27,500 nt of DNA from CAYSCZ01 sp051155775 (GTDB lineage: Bacteria > Bacteroidota > Bacteroidia > Cytophagales > Cyclobacteriaceae), in assembly GCA_051155775.1 (NCBI GenBank), contig DAXETV010000032.1, positions 1-27,500 on the forward strand, in the 5' to 3' direction. The stretch's first letter is position 1; every line of letters starts with the position of its first letter. This document shows, in pieces, positions 1-7,177 of the stretch. The notes beneath the pieces are model-generated. The model did no database searches and was not told the origin of the DNA. It saw only the letters and a list, made by a program, of their open reading frames with translations. Made by a program: the position numbers and the translations under genes.

Positions 1-2
1 CA

Positions 3-647
3 CCAAGAATTAATACGGCCTATTGGTACAAATGTGAGCTCGATAGAAGTTCCAAAAGAATTTACATTTCTAATCCATCGGATATTTCTAACCTTTACAC
101 TTATCAATGGCGGGCAACTGGGCCGATTACTTCAACTGGTGGAGGGGATCAATTCTATTTTGGAAGTAGCATACCCGGCACGTATACCATTACAGCGACC
201 CGAAATTACAGTGGTGGAGTTTCGGGACCTTCATCATCTTACAGTCGGGTTTTTACCGTTTTTAATCGCTATCATCCTGTTTACGGATGTAATGAAGGAG
301 ATGACAATGATGGAGATGGTTTTCCTGATCCTATTGCTAGAATAGCATCTCAGCAAGAAACTGAGCAAGATTCTATAGTATCTAACATTCACAATCTAAA
401 GGTTTGGCCTAATCCGGTTTCTGGTGAATTGCATGTAGCCTATGAACTTCTAAATGAAGGAGATGTGATCATAAAGTTGATTCCTATCAATTCCAACAAT
501 TATCAAGAAACCATCATTACAGACAGTTTCCGACCGACTGGAAATTATAAAGAAACTTTTTATACGGATCACCTATCAAACGGGTATTATCAACTAATCG
601 TCCAGACCAACTCAGAAATACTTGAACAAAAAATCATTCTAAAATGA
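3..647 (+). CDS. T9SS-exported surface protein, 5'-truncated (type A sorting domain)
   Basis: The frame is open from the first bases of the window, so the start lies outside; 214 residues are visible. The last ~80 residues look like the C-terminal sorting domain recognised by the type IX secretion system: it begins with LKVWPNPVSGELHV, followed by alternating short beta strands, and ends in EQKIILK. Such proteins cross the outer membrane and lose this domain as they are attached to the cell surface or released. Before it is a beta-rich stretch with Gly/Ser/Thr-rich turns (GSSIPGTYTITATR), suggestive of an Ig- or PKD-like fold, and an acidic DDNDGDGFPDP segment like a thrombospondin type-3 calcium loop. 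The enzymatic part, if any, is not visible. The stop overlaps the next start (ATGA), so the downstream lipoprotein is probably translationally coupled. The sorting-domain call is firm; the overall role is unknown. Confidence 0.8.
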   Translation, partial: PRINTAYWYKCELDRSSKRIYISNPSDISNLYTYQWRATGPITSTGGGDQFYFGSSIPGTYTITATRNYSGGVSGPSSSYSRVFTVFNRYHPVYGCNEGDDNDGDGFPDPIARIASQQETEQDSIVSNIHNLKVWPNPVSGELHVAYELLNEGDVIIKLIPINSNNYQETIITDSFRPTGNYKETFYTDHLSNGYYQLIVQTNSEILEQKIILK

Positions 648-1048
648 AGACTAAAAATATATGGATATTAATCACCTTCCTTGCATGTACGTCATGCAAG
701 GAAGATCCTCAGCCTACTTCTTTTCAGGGGGTGGTTGTTTATGAGGATGATGGAGCTAGATTAACTAATGGAAGAATGACAATATCATCAGAAGGTAATT
801 CTAAGAATATTGGAGCTGGGCCTAATGTCATTGATGTAAAAATTATATCGTTAGATAGTGGAAATGGTGAATTCAATGTTATGTTTAACGCAAATGAAGA
901 CGTAATAGATTATCAGATTGTTATACAGGATTTTACTAGAACTGATGCATCTTTTGTTTTTATCGATGAATGCGGATCTATCGCTTGCAATGGGATAAAA
1001 CCAGGTAAAGCATATGAAAATCTGGTAATAGAGGTACCTAGGCAATGA
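644..1048 (+). CDS. Small surface lipoprotein of unknown function
   Basis: A 134-residue protein with a short lipoprotein signal peptide; the likely lipidated cysteine is Cys18 (ACTSC). It is followed by KEDP, resembling the acidic lipoprotein export signal that sends Bacteroidota lipoproteins to the cell surface. The rest is one ~110-residue domain that opens with PTSFQGVVVYEDDG and ends with an ECGS...CNG motif and ENLVIEVP. The same domain occurs twice in the next gene. It overlaps both neighbours by ATGA (644-647 and 1045-1048), so the T9SS protein and the two lipoproteins probably form one operon. I do not recognise the domain. The fold looks beta-rich, perhaps a small adhesin or carbohydrate-binding module, but that is a guess. 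Confidence 0.8.
   Translation: MKTKNIWILITFLACTSCKEDPQPTSFQGVVVYEDDGARLTNGRMTISSEGNSKNIGAGPNVIDVKIISLDSGNGEFNVMFNANEDVIDYQIVIQDFTRTDASFVFIDECGSIACNGIKPGKAYENLVIEVPRQ
677..724 (+). repeat. 48-bp direct repeat, copy 1, containing an 11-bp inverted repeat
   Basis: This segment matches 1072-1119 at 46 of 48 positions. It covers the lipobox and the first residues of the mature lipoprotein. Inside it, TTCCTTGCATG (677-687) and CATGCAAGGAA (693-703) are perfect reverse complements around a 5-nt loop, so the mRNA can form a strong hairpin about 35 nt after the start codon. Confidence 0.85.
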
Positions 1049-1788
1049 AAAACATTTGGATAATCTTTATCTTCCTTGCATGTACTTCATGCAAGGAAGA
1101 CCCTCAGCCTACTTCTTTTGAGAGAGTGGTGGTGTATAAAGATGATGGCAGCAGTTTTATTGAAGGTACAATAGGAATCTCCGAAGAGAGTAAATCCAAT
1201 TGCATAGGATGCGGTACAAACTATTCAAATTTCCAAAGATTATATCTTGATCAGACTAATGGGGGATTTGATATTTTATTTGATGCCAACGAAGATATTC
1301 TGGAATATAGGATTATCGTTCGTGACACTTTAAGAGGAGTCGCTTTTGAGATTGAAGAATGTGGTAAGGTATCTTGTTCTGGAATTTCACCAGGAAGGTC
1401 TTATAACGACCTTGTCATAGAATTGCCAAGACCTAGTTTCCCAACTTCATTTGATGGTTTAGTAGTATCTGAAAGTGATGGTTCAATATTCACCAACGGA
1501 ATATTAAGTATAATCCCTTTTGAAATCAACACGAATACCGGTGAAATAATAGCACGAGACGACCTAGCAAAAAAAATAGCGCTTCTTGAAACTGAAGGTG
1601 CGTTTGAAATTGACTTTGAAGGCAAATTTGAAATAATTAGATACCAAATAACTCTAGAGAATCCAGATAACTCATTATTCTATGATATAGAATGTGGCAC
1701 GAGTTTCAGTGGAACTCACAGAGGAATCTGTGAAGGGTATGGAACAGGTGTCAACTATTCCAATCTAAGAGTGTACGTTTTAGATTGA
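1045..1788 (+). CDS. Two-domain surface lipoprotein, paralogue of the preceding gene
   Basis: A 247-residue lipoprotein with the same signal and lipobox as its upstream neighbour (LACTSCKEDP, lipidated Cys16). Residues ~22-129 repeat the neighbour's domain (PTSF...VVVYKDDG at the front, EECGKVSCSG and NDLVIELP at the back). Residues ~133-247 are a more divergent second copy (PTSFDGLVVSESDG ... IECGTSFSG ... NYSNLRVYVLD). Cys107 and Cys111 of the first copy may form a disulfide. The second copy has a larger insert between the paired strands. It starts inside the upstream stop codon (ATGA). The group II intron end lies just downstream, so the operon may end here or be interrupted. Function unknown; export to the surface is inferred from the acidic residues after the lipidated cysteine. 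Confidence 0.8.
   Translation: MKNIWIIFIFLACTSCKEDPQPTSFERVVVYKDDGSSFIEGTIGISEESKSNCIGCGTNYSNFQRLYLDQTNGGFDILFDANEDILEYRIIVRDTLRGVAFEIEECGKVSCSGISPGRSYNDLVIELPRPSFPTSFDGLVVSESDGSIFTNGILSIIPFEINTNTGEIIARDDLAKKIALLETEGAFEIDFEGKFEIIRYQITLENPDNSLFYDIECGTSFSGTHRGICEGYGTGVNYSNLRVYVLD
1072..1119 (+). repeat. 48-bp direct repeat, copy 2, containing the same inverted repeat
   Basis: Second copy of the repeat at 677-724, at the equivalent place in the paralogous lipoprotein gene. The 11-bp arms are 1072-1082 and 1088-1098. The two differences between copies are one base in the loop and one synonymous change (GAT/GAC), so both hairpin arms are unchanged. Confidence 0.85.
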
Positions 1789-1800
1789 AATACTTTGGAT

Positions 1801-1886
1801 AATCGAGTAGCCCGACCTGAGCCAAAAGGCTCAGGTTGAGGCTCTCACACCTACCAGCGTACGGTTCGCGTATACGGCGGTTCGTA
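1801..1886 (-). mobile_element. 3' end of a group II intron (domains V-VI), probably a remnant
   Basis: Read on the minus strand, this has the 3'-end pattern of bacterial group II introns. A domain V-like stretch contains ACCGCCGTA, a GCGAA-type loop and CCGTACG. It is followed by GGTGTGAGAG, a perfect 9-bp hairpin with a 4-nt loop (1815-1836, domain VI position), and the end motif CTACTCGATT at 1801. The 3' strand of domain V departs from the usual pairing by at least one C-C mismatch, so the ribozyme may be dead. No reverse transcriptase/maturase ORF is present; the minus strand between here and 2147 has stops in the frames I read. It is therefore an ORF-less derivative or a 5'-truncated insertion. 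Recognition rests on remembered family patterns, not on a covariance search. Confidence 0.65.
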
Positions 1887-2147
1887 AAGTATAAAGCAAA
1901 CGCCTTACACTTTTTAAAGCTTTGTCGTAATTTAAGATAAGGCTATACAAGCATTCCCTATATAATTTATGACTACTTCACGTTCGGTCCTTTCCAATTT
2001 TCCTGAGAAGCTATTGCCTAGCCTTGCGATGACAGCTCGTTTCCCCTGGGTAAGATGGCTGAAATCCCACACTATGCATAACTGAGATAAGGAAATAGAT
2101 ATACTCAATATTTCACCGTATATAATTATGCAGCATAATTATTGTAA
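1887..2147. other. Non-coding stretch upstream of the JAMM-like gene; possible intron body
   Basis: No convincing ORF on either strand. It abuts the domain V-like segment at 1801-1886 and may hold more of the same intron; a GTGTG on the minus strand near 2071 could be a 5' intron boundary, but I cannot fold the region reliably. The last ~70 bases before the ATG at 2148 are AT-rich and must contain the leader, and perhaps the promoter, of the next gene. Confidence 0.4.
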
Positions 2148-2870
2148 ATGAAAAAATATCTACTATCAGTCATATCGATCTTTATAACCGTATTAGCATT
2201 CCCTGATGATTATTATGATGATTGGGGTACTTACCTGGGTAATGATGGCCAGGGAGACCAGATACGGCTTATTAAAAGCCCGGTATCCGGTCGTACGAAA
2301 GATAAAATCAAAGGGCTATACACTTCTAACAGGGAAAGAGCTTACCTGAAATCACCAAAAGTAAGTGCTATTATCACCATCCGGCCTTTCGTACAGTACC
2401 TTTTGCAAAAAACGGGCGATCAATCGCTTATATCCGGCAAGGAGCACGTGATGGTGGTCTTAATGGATATTTACAGCGACCAGCCATACATAACCGCCAC
2501 ATCTGCTCCTCCGGGTGATAATACCCGCTCAGAACGTACAGTTATAGTAGATAGCGGTAGGATATTTCACCCCACCAATGCCTTCCTGGTCCTTGCTCAG
2601 GTACATGGACACCCTCCCACAGAAAAAACAAATTATTATAATATCCCCAATGTTTCTGATATTGATGTACTAACAGCTCAATACCTGAACGTTCCCATCT
2701 ATGCTATTGATGCTTTTGGAGTAAAACCCGGAGAACCAATGAATATTCACCGTGCCAATCCCAGGGCGAAAGGCCTAAATAACAAAACTGCCTATATCGG
2801 TAAAACGGGAGGCAGCTTCAACATTGCGTTGGATGCCCTTGAAATCCATGGAGGCAAGCGGGATTATTGA
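2148..2870 (+). CDS. Secreted JAB/DUF4329-like (JAMM-fold) protein
   Basis: A 240-residue protein with an N-terminal signal peptide (MKKYLLSVISIFITVLA) and no lipobox cysteine. The C-terminal half resembles the DUF4329/JAB group of JAMM metalloprotease-like domains: VHGHP at residues 152-156 supplies an HxH pair, and SDID at 170-173 supplies the SxxD part of the usual zinc motif. NVPIYAIDAFG follows at 181-191, where related proteins have a strand (IYVV..G). The Glu of a full JAMM site is not obvious; Glu99 is a candidate. DUF4329 domains are often found at the C-terminus of polymorphic toxins, but here the domain stands alone behind a signal peptide. It sits next to an intron remnant with no clear partner gene. 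Family assignment is by motif only; activity is uncertain. Confidence 0.6.
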   Translation: MKKYLLSVISIFITVLAFPDDYYDDWGTYLGNDGQGDQIRLIKSPVSGRTKDKIKGLYTSNRERAYLKSPKVSAIITIRPFVQYLLQKTGDQSLISGKEHVMVVLMDIYSDQPYITATSAPPGDNTRSERTVIVDSGRIFHPTNAFLVLAQVHGHPPTEKTNYYNIPNVSDIDVLTAQYLNVPIYAIDAFGVKPGEPMNIHRANPRAKGLNNKTAYIGKTGGSFNIALDALEIHGGKRDY

Positions 2871-3163
2871 TGTCTAAATTACACGTGTTTCATTATCATT
2901 TTATTAATCCGAAATAAAATGCCTGATCAGTACTTAATAGGCGGAAGGGTGATCACTGCCATGAGTGACTAAAATAGAGGGGTGGATATCAAATAGCACA
3001 TTGTTGGGTTGGTTAATTGATCCTTATGAGGAAAGCGTTTATCTATAATCCAGGCAAGCATATAAAGACCATCTCCTGTTTCGACAACATGCTGAGTGAT
3101 GAGGAATTGTGGCCCGGATTCAACCTAAAACCTGAGATGCTAAGCATTTAAGAATTCCTGTAA
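2871..3163. other. Intergenic region with one doubtful 41-codon ORF
   Basis: 293 bases between two convergent genes. The only ORF of note is 3026-3151 on the plus strand (MRKAFIYNPGK... to ...LKPEMLSI, 41 residues). It has no clear ribosome binding site and no family I recognise, so it may be the remnant of a longer gene. No U-tract terminator was seen between the converging genes. Confidence 0.3.
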
Positions 3164-4834
3164 CTATTCCAGCGAATGCTGAATATTTAATAATGCTTCC
3201 CCATACACCGGTTGGCCAAGGCCATCTACGCCTTGAACTATGATTTTAAAATTGCCCAACGCATCCGATGTTTTGAATGTAACCGTCTGGGAGCTATTAG
3301 CCTGGATTTTTATCTCAGGGTTCCAGTAAAGCATGGCCCTGAAATCAGGAATTTTTTCTTCCTCTTGTGGCTGAGACTGACCAAACTTATTTGGTTTATT
3401 AAATCCCTGCAAAGTGGTTTGGTTTATGGTGGTCCCGATATTTTCAAGTGGTTCATCGTCTATCGTGTATACTGCTATTACTCCAGACCTGGCCATTAGC
3501 GGTTCAAACTGCTCCCTTACCGAATTGCGGTTATTGAATAGCTCCACCCTTTCAATTTCATCTGTTGGTAGTTCCAGGATTTTTGATTCATCATATACCA
3601 TATAACCATTTAAGAAATACCATGGCCTGGCCGGGAATAATCTAGTGTTTTTTCGATCATATAACCGAACGGTAGATGTACCATTTTCCTTTTTTATGAC
3701 CGTCTTGAAAAAAAGTTCTGTAATGAATTCTGCCAGGTCTTCCACCAGCCGATAATCTTTCATATAAAAAACTCTGTCGGGCTTCAGGGCAATCTTTTCT
3801 GGTTGATCGGTAAAATACCGTTTAGTTTGGATCTGGAATATTTCATTCAATTCACGCTTTTTTCTGGTTCTGATCAGATATTCGAGTATTTCCCTGGATT
3901 TTGGAAGTTCCTTGTTAATCGATATCGAAGTATTCAGTGGATGATCTTCGAGCAATAATTCAGGTAGCAATGTGCCGGCAGGGTGAAGGTTTTGTATTTG
4001 CAGGGTTCTTTGCCCATAAAAATCAGGTAATTCCAATTCAAAGACGCCGTTTACACTGGAGTTACGATAAAATCTATGGTCTTCCACAGAAAAAATCGAA
4101 AGTAAGGGTGTGTTCAACAGTTCCCCTGAAGTGGGGACTTTCAATCGTCCTGTAATAAATAAACCATTTTCCGGTTTGAATTCATCCCATAATTTTTTCT
4201 GATCGATGGATTGATAGTTGCTATTTTGTTCAATGATAGACCAGCTCCTATTTATAAGGCCATGAATGAAAACACTGGCTGAAAGGTTTAATAACTGGTC
4301 AGAATTATTTTTTATGGTTACAAGCACATCATCCCGACGACTATATTCCGTTTTGTTCAATTCAATTTGAATTTTCTCATAAGTGCGTGGGCTAACTGCG
4401 CGGTTATTTAATGTTGTGACTGTAGTATCAAAATTAGGTTTTTCACCCCAGATATTGTAAATGGGAATATCCCGATGATAAATAAAGCCGGAGTTAAAAT
4501 TTCTATTCCACTGGGTATAAAATCTAAATCGGTAGTATCCTTCTTTCCAGTCATATGGGATAAGGATATCTCCCTGGGCGGTATTTTCTGAAACAGAAAG
4601 CTTCTGGCTGGCTAGCAGTACGCCTTCATCATTTAAAATTTCCAGATACAATACCTTACTGAGAATGGGCTTGCCATTTAAAAAGTATGCCTTATACCAA
4701 ACCCTTTCTCCGGTCACATAAACGGACCTGTCAAAATGGACAAATATTTTGTCCGGAGATTGGCAAAAAGCTGATGGTTGGCAAAAACATAGAAACAGAA
4801 TAGTCAGGCATAATAATTTTTTTACAGTCTTCAT
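3164..4834 (-). CDS. MG2-domain (alpha-2-macroglobulin-like) secreted protein of a TonB locus
   Basis: A 556-residue exported protein with a signal peptide (residues 1-24, ending SAFCQ). Residues ~28-125 form an MG2-like macroglobulin domain (FVHFDRSVYVTGERVWYKAY, then YDWKEGYYRFRFYTQW). The C-terminus has LYWNPEIKI and a FKTSDALGNFKIIVQG segment, as in Bacteroidota proteins that pair macroglobulin domains with TonB-receptor loci. A central segment (~residues 365-455: GYMVYDESKILELPTDEIERVEL) resembles a TonB plug-type fold, as often seen in these proteins. There is no thioester motif. It is the last gene of the minus-strand operon with the TonB receptor and the DUF4249 lipoproteins, and probably works at the outer membrane with them. 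Many relatives are longer, so this may be a compact version. Substrate unknown. Confidence 0.75.
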   Translation of the reverse strand: MKTVKKLLCLTILFLCFCQPSAFCQSPDKIFVHFDRSVYVTGERVWYKAYFLNGKPILSKVLYLEILNDEGVLLASQKLSVSENTAQGDILIPYDWKEGYYRFRFYTQWNRNFNSGFIYHRDIPIYNIWGEKPNFDTTVTTLNNRAVSPRTYEKIQIELNKTEYSRRDDVLVTIKNNSDQLLNLSASVFIHGLINRSWSIIEQNSNYQSIDQKKLWDEFKPENGLFITGRLKVPTSGELLNTPLLSIFSVEDHRFYRNSSVNGVFELELPDFYGQRTLQIQNLHPAGTLLPELLLEDHPLNTSISINKELPKSREILEYLIRTRKKRELNEIFQIQTKRYFTDQPEKIALKPDRVFYMKDYRLVEDLAEFITELFFKTVIKKENGTSTVRLYDRKNTRLFPARPWYFLNGYMVYDESKILELPTDEIERVELFNNRNSVREQFEPLMARSGVIAVYTIDDEPLENIGTTINQTTLQGFNKPNKFGQSQPQEEEKIPDFRAMLYWNPEIKIQANSSQTVTFKTSDALGNFKIIVQGVDGLGQPVYGEALLNIQHSLE

Positions 4835-4837
4835 TTA

Positions 4838-4984
4838 TTAATCATTAAGCGGGTTATTAGATCTTTGCTGGAGGTGTGATCCAATAAACCAGATGCAACA
4901 AAAATCCATAGTATCGCTCTTGTGGGTACCTGGATCAACCAGGATCCGAGGTGTAAAAAAAGCCAACATAAACAATCTTTTCAT
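4838..4984 (-). CDS. Possible 48-residue ORF filling an intergenic gap
   Basis: The 152-bp gap between the second DUF4249 gene and the MG2 gene is almost exactly filled by one ORF. It starts 2 nt after the upstream stop (TAG GT ATG) and ends in a double stop (TAA TAA) directly before the MG2 start codon, in the same reading frame. The peptide begins MKRLFMLAFF and then becomes polar (TPRILVDPGTHKSD); it matches no family I know. It could be a coupling peptide that keeps ribosomes on the message, or a chance ORF in a short gap. Confidence 0.3.
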   Translation of the reverse strand: MKRLFMLAFFTPRILVDPGTHKSDTMDFCCIWFIGSHLQQRSNNPLND

Positions 4985-4986
4985 AC

Positions 4987-6042
4987 CTAATCTGTATTTC
5001 TTCCCCACCATTCCGGTCTTTCTAATGAAGCGCCATCTATGGCGAAACAGTCACAACAGGCTACATCCCAGTCGTCTCTATTGGTAAAAAGGGTACCAAA
5101 GCATACATCCCCAACTTCATGGGGTCCCAATGTCCCCGGTGTGGTAAAAGTCCTGATTATATCAGTAGATGAAACCTGGAAAAAGCCCAGCACTACCTCT
5201 TCTTCATCTTCAACATTAAAGGTATTGCCCTGGATAGGCCCCGGAACAGGATCTAAGATACTCCCCTGCTGTTGGGCCAAATCAGCAGCCCTACTTAAAT
5301 AATCAAATGCCATTTCACTAACCGAAAATTGGCGGACACTGAAATAATGTTGAAAGCTAAATTCACGATTGGGTAATAAACTTCGGTTTGCAATTTCAAA
5401 CCCCCTTAGTTTATTAAAAGATGTGTTATCGGAATGAAATAACCGGATATTTGATGGATCATTCTGAACACCCAAAATATAACAGGTTGGAGCCCCAAAG
5501 GGATTACAAGCACCTTCTTCCGTAAAGTTCCATGCTTCTTCCACCTGCCATCGGAGCCATTTCTCAGATTCATCTGCACCCAGATCAACATCTATAAAGA
5601 GACGAATTGTATTTTCCAGATTATCAGAGACCTCAACCTCGAAATAAATACTATCCATACGTGCAGGTTCAGCCATCTTTTGTGGAATGGTTTGATATTT
5701 TCTTCCATCAGGTAATTCTATGGTCAGGTAATATTCATTTCCAGGTGTGCCTTTCACCTGATTTGGGATCATGCTGTATAGCCCATCACTTACTTGCTGG
5801 TATGCCTGGGTATTGCCCTTATCATCACCCAGGATAACATTTGCACCGTTTACCGGACTGTTTGGTTTGTCAGGACTGGTTGAAAGAGATAGTTTAATAA
5901 ATTGCTCCTTACCAGCATTGGTAAAATTGCCGTCTATCACCAAAAATTCCTGATTAGTATCAGTGGTAAGCGTGAAAGGCTCTACGCAACCACACATACT
6001 TAATAAACAAATACAACTAAAAACTTTTATATAGATTTCCAA
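4987..6042 (-). CDS. DUF4249 family lipoprotein
   Basis: A 351-residue lipoprotein (lipobox ending MCGC, probable lipidated Cys19, followed by VEPF). The N-terminal pattern EFLVIDGNFTNAG...KLSLS is typical of DUF4249, a Bacteroidota outer-membrane lipoprotein family encoded beside TonB-dependent receptors. It is a paralogue of the upstream gene: both share a PG-x-x-x-GN-x-FNV segment, VVLGFF or KVLGFF, a CCDC motif near the end and a final RPEWW/RPEYW. The conserved cysteines suggest a disulfide-stabilised C-terminal tail. It overlaps the upstream stop by 16 nt, so the two are co-translated. Its presumed role is a surface-exposed substrate-binding partner of the receptor, analogous to but unrelated to SusD. 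No ligand can be named. Confidence 0.85.
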   Translation of the reverse strand: MEIYIKVFSCICLLSMCGCVEPFTLTTDTNQEFLVIDGNFTNAGKEQFIKLSLSTSPDKPNSPVNGANVILGDDKGNTQAYQQVSDGLYSMIPNQVKGTPGNEYYLTIELPDGRKYQTIPQKMAEPARMDSIYFEVEVSDNLENTIRLFIDVDLGADESEKWLRWQVEEAWNFTEEGACNPFGAPTCYILGVQNDPSNIRLFHSDNTSFNKLRGFEIANRSLLPNREFSFQHYFSVRQFSVSEMAFDYLSRAADLAQQQGSILDPVPGPIQGNTFNVEDEEEVVLGFFQVSSTDIIRTFTTPGTLGPHEVGDVCFGTLFTNRDDWDVACCDCFAIDGASLERPEWWGRNTD

Positions 6043-7100
6043 TATTCAGGTCTTATTTCAGTGGAGTTGGGTATAATACTACAATCACAGCACACCTTCA
6101 TCCAAAAAGTAGTGTCGCATACTGTTGAATCACAAGGCGGACATATTCTTTCAACCTCATGGGGCTCAAGCAAATCCGGAGTGGTAAATGTCCTCACCGT
6201 ATCCACAGAAGCTACCTCAAAAAAACCGAGAACCTTCTCCTCAGGATCGTTGACATTAAAAATATTTCCTCGAACACTACCAGGAACGGGATCAAAAAAT
6301 GTTCCCTGTTGGTTACTCAGCTTATTTATATTATCCCAATAATTAAAAGCTTCTTCTGTAATGGAATACTGAAAAGCAGTAAAATAGTGTTGGTAATTAA
6401 ATTGTTGATGGGGCAGCAGACCACGTTTGCTTAAGCGGAAGTCTCTTAACTCCCGAATGCTGGATGATTCGGAATGATAGATAAATATTTTATCCCGGTC
6501 TATGGGGACATCAGTTACATAACAGGCCCTTACATTGTTTATGGTGTCACACTTTTGTTCTGTAAGGAAGTTAAATGCTTCGTTGATTTCCCAACGAAAC
6601 CATACTTTATCAGGTCTATCACCCAGGGGTGTGTTTACAAACAGGTTTACAAAGTTTAATTCGGAGAACCTGTCATCGATTTCCAGCTCGAAGGTCATGG
6701 TATCGGGTTTAATGGATTCGGGCATGGTTTGAGGCACAGATTCATATATTTCTCCATCATTAAGTTGTATTCTTAAGTGGTAGGTTATCCCTATTCCTAT
6801 GCTGAAATTTCCCGGGTTTAAAATATATGTACCGGGAGTATTACTATCCTCTTTATAATTAGCAACGTTACCCAGGTTATCAATCAAAGACACGTTGGCA
6901 TTAAATTCATTTTGGCCTAGTTCACCCGGGTCGAATGACCTGAACAGCTTAACAATTTGAGGCAGTCCTGTATTATCAATCCTACCATCGACTACCAAGA
7001 GGTTAGGCTGGGTACCACTATCAAAGTCAAAAGGTTGGGTACAATAGAGAAACATTAAAAAGACCAATAAGCAATATCTCGACATTTTTGTGCTTTTCAA
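6027..7100 (-). CDS. DUF4249 family lipoprotein
   Basis: A 357-residue lipoprotein (MFLYC, likely lipidated Cys20, then TQPFDFDSGTQPN). The core NLLVVDGRIDN...VKLFRS matches the DUF4249 start, and SFDPGELG...ANVSLIDNLGN parallels the second copy. The C-terminus is cysteine-rich (ICPPCDSTVC then CCDC) before RPEYW. It lies 77 nt downstream of the TonB receptor gene and overlaps its own paralogue. Two different DUF4249 proteins behind one receptor suggests either two ligands or a two-part binding lid. Export to the outer membrane is inferred from the lipobox and family context. Confidence 0.85.
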   Translation of the reverse strand: MKSTKMSRYCLLVFLMFLYCTQPFDFDSGTQPNLLVVDGRIDNTGLPQIVKLFRSFDPGELGQNEFNANVSLIDNLGNVANYKEDSNTPGTYILNPGNFSIGIGITYHLRIQLNDGEIYESVPQTMPESIKPDTMTFELEIDDRFSELNFVNLFVNTPLGDRPDKVWFRWEINEAFNFLTEQKCDTINNVRACYVTDVPIDRDKIFIYHSESSSIRELRDFRLSKRGLLPHQQFNYQHYFTAFQYSITEEAFNYWDNINKLSNQQGTFFDPVPGSVRGNIFNVNDPEEKVLGFFEVASVDTVRTFTTPDLLEPHEVERICPPCDSTVCDTTFWMKVCCDCSIIPNSTEIRPEYWKSI

Positions 7101-7177
7101 TGCCTAATTAACAGATTTATCAATCAAATGATTTACTCAGTACCTTTTCATTTATAGCTGATAAACAAATCATATTT

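Noticed and set aside
851..1045. Minus-strand ORF inside the first lipoprotein gene
   Set aside because: It is antisense to a well-supported gene, with no recognisable protein features.
1815..1836. Hairpin as a Rho-independent terminator of the lipoprotein operon
   Set aside because: The stem is perfect but no T-tract follows on either strand, and its position fits domain VI of the intron end.
3212..3605. Plus-strand ORFs over the MG2 gene
   Set aside because: They are shadows of the minus-strand gene; the translations show no domain or signal peptide.
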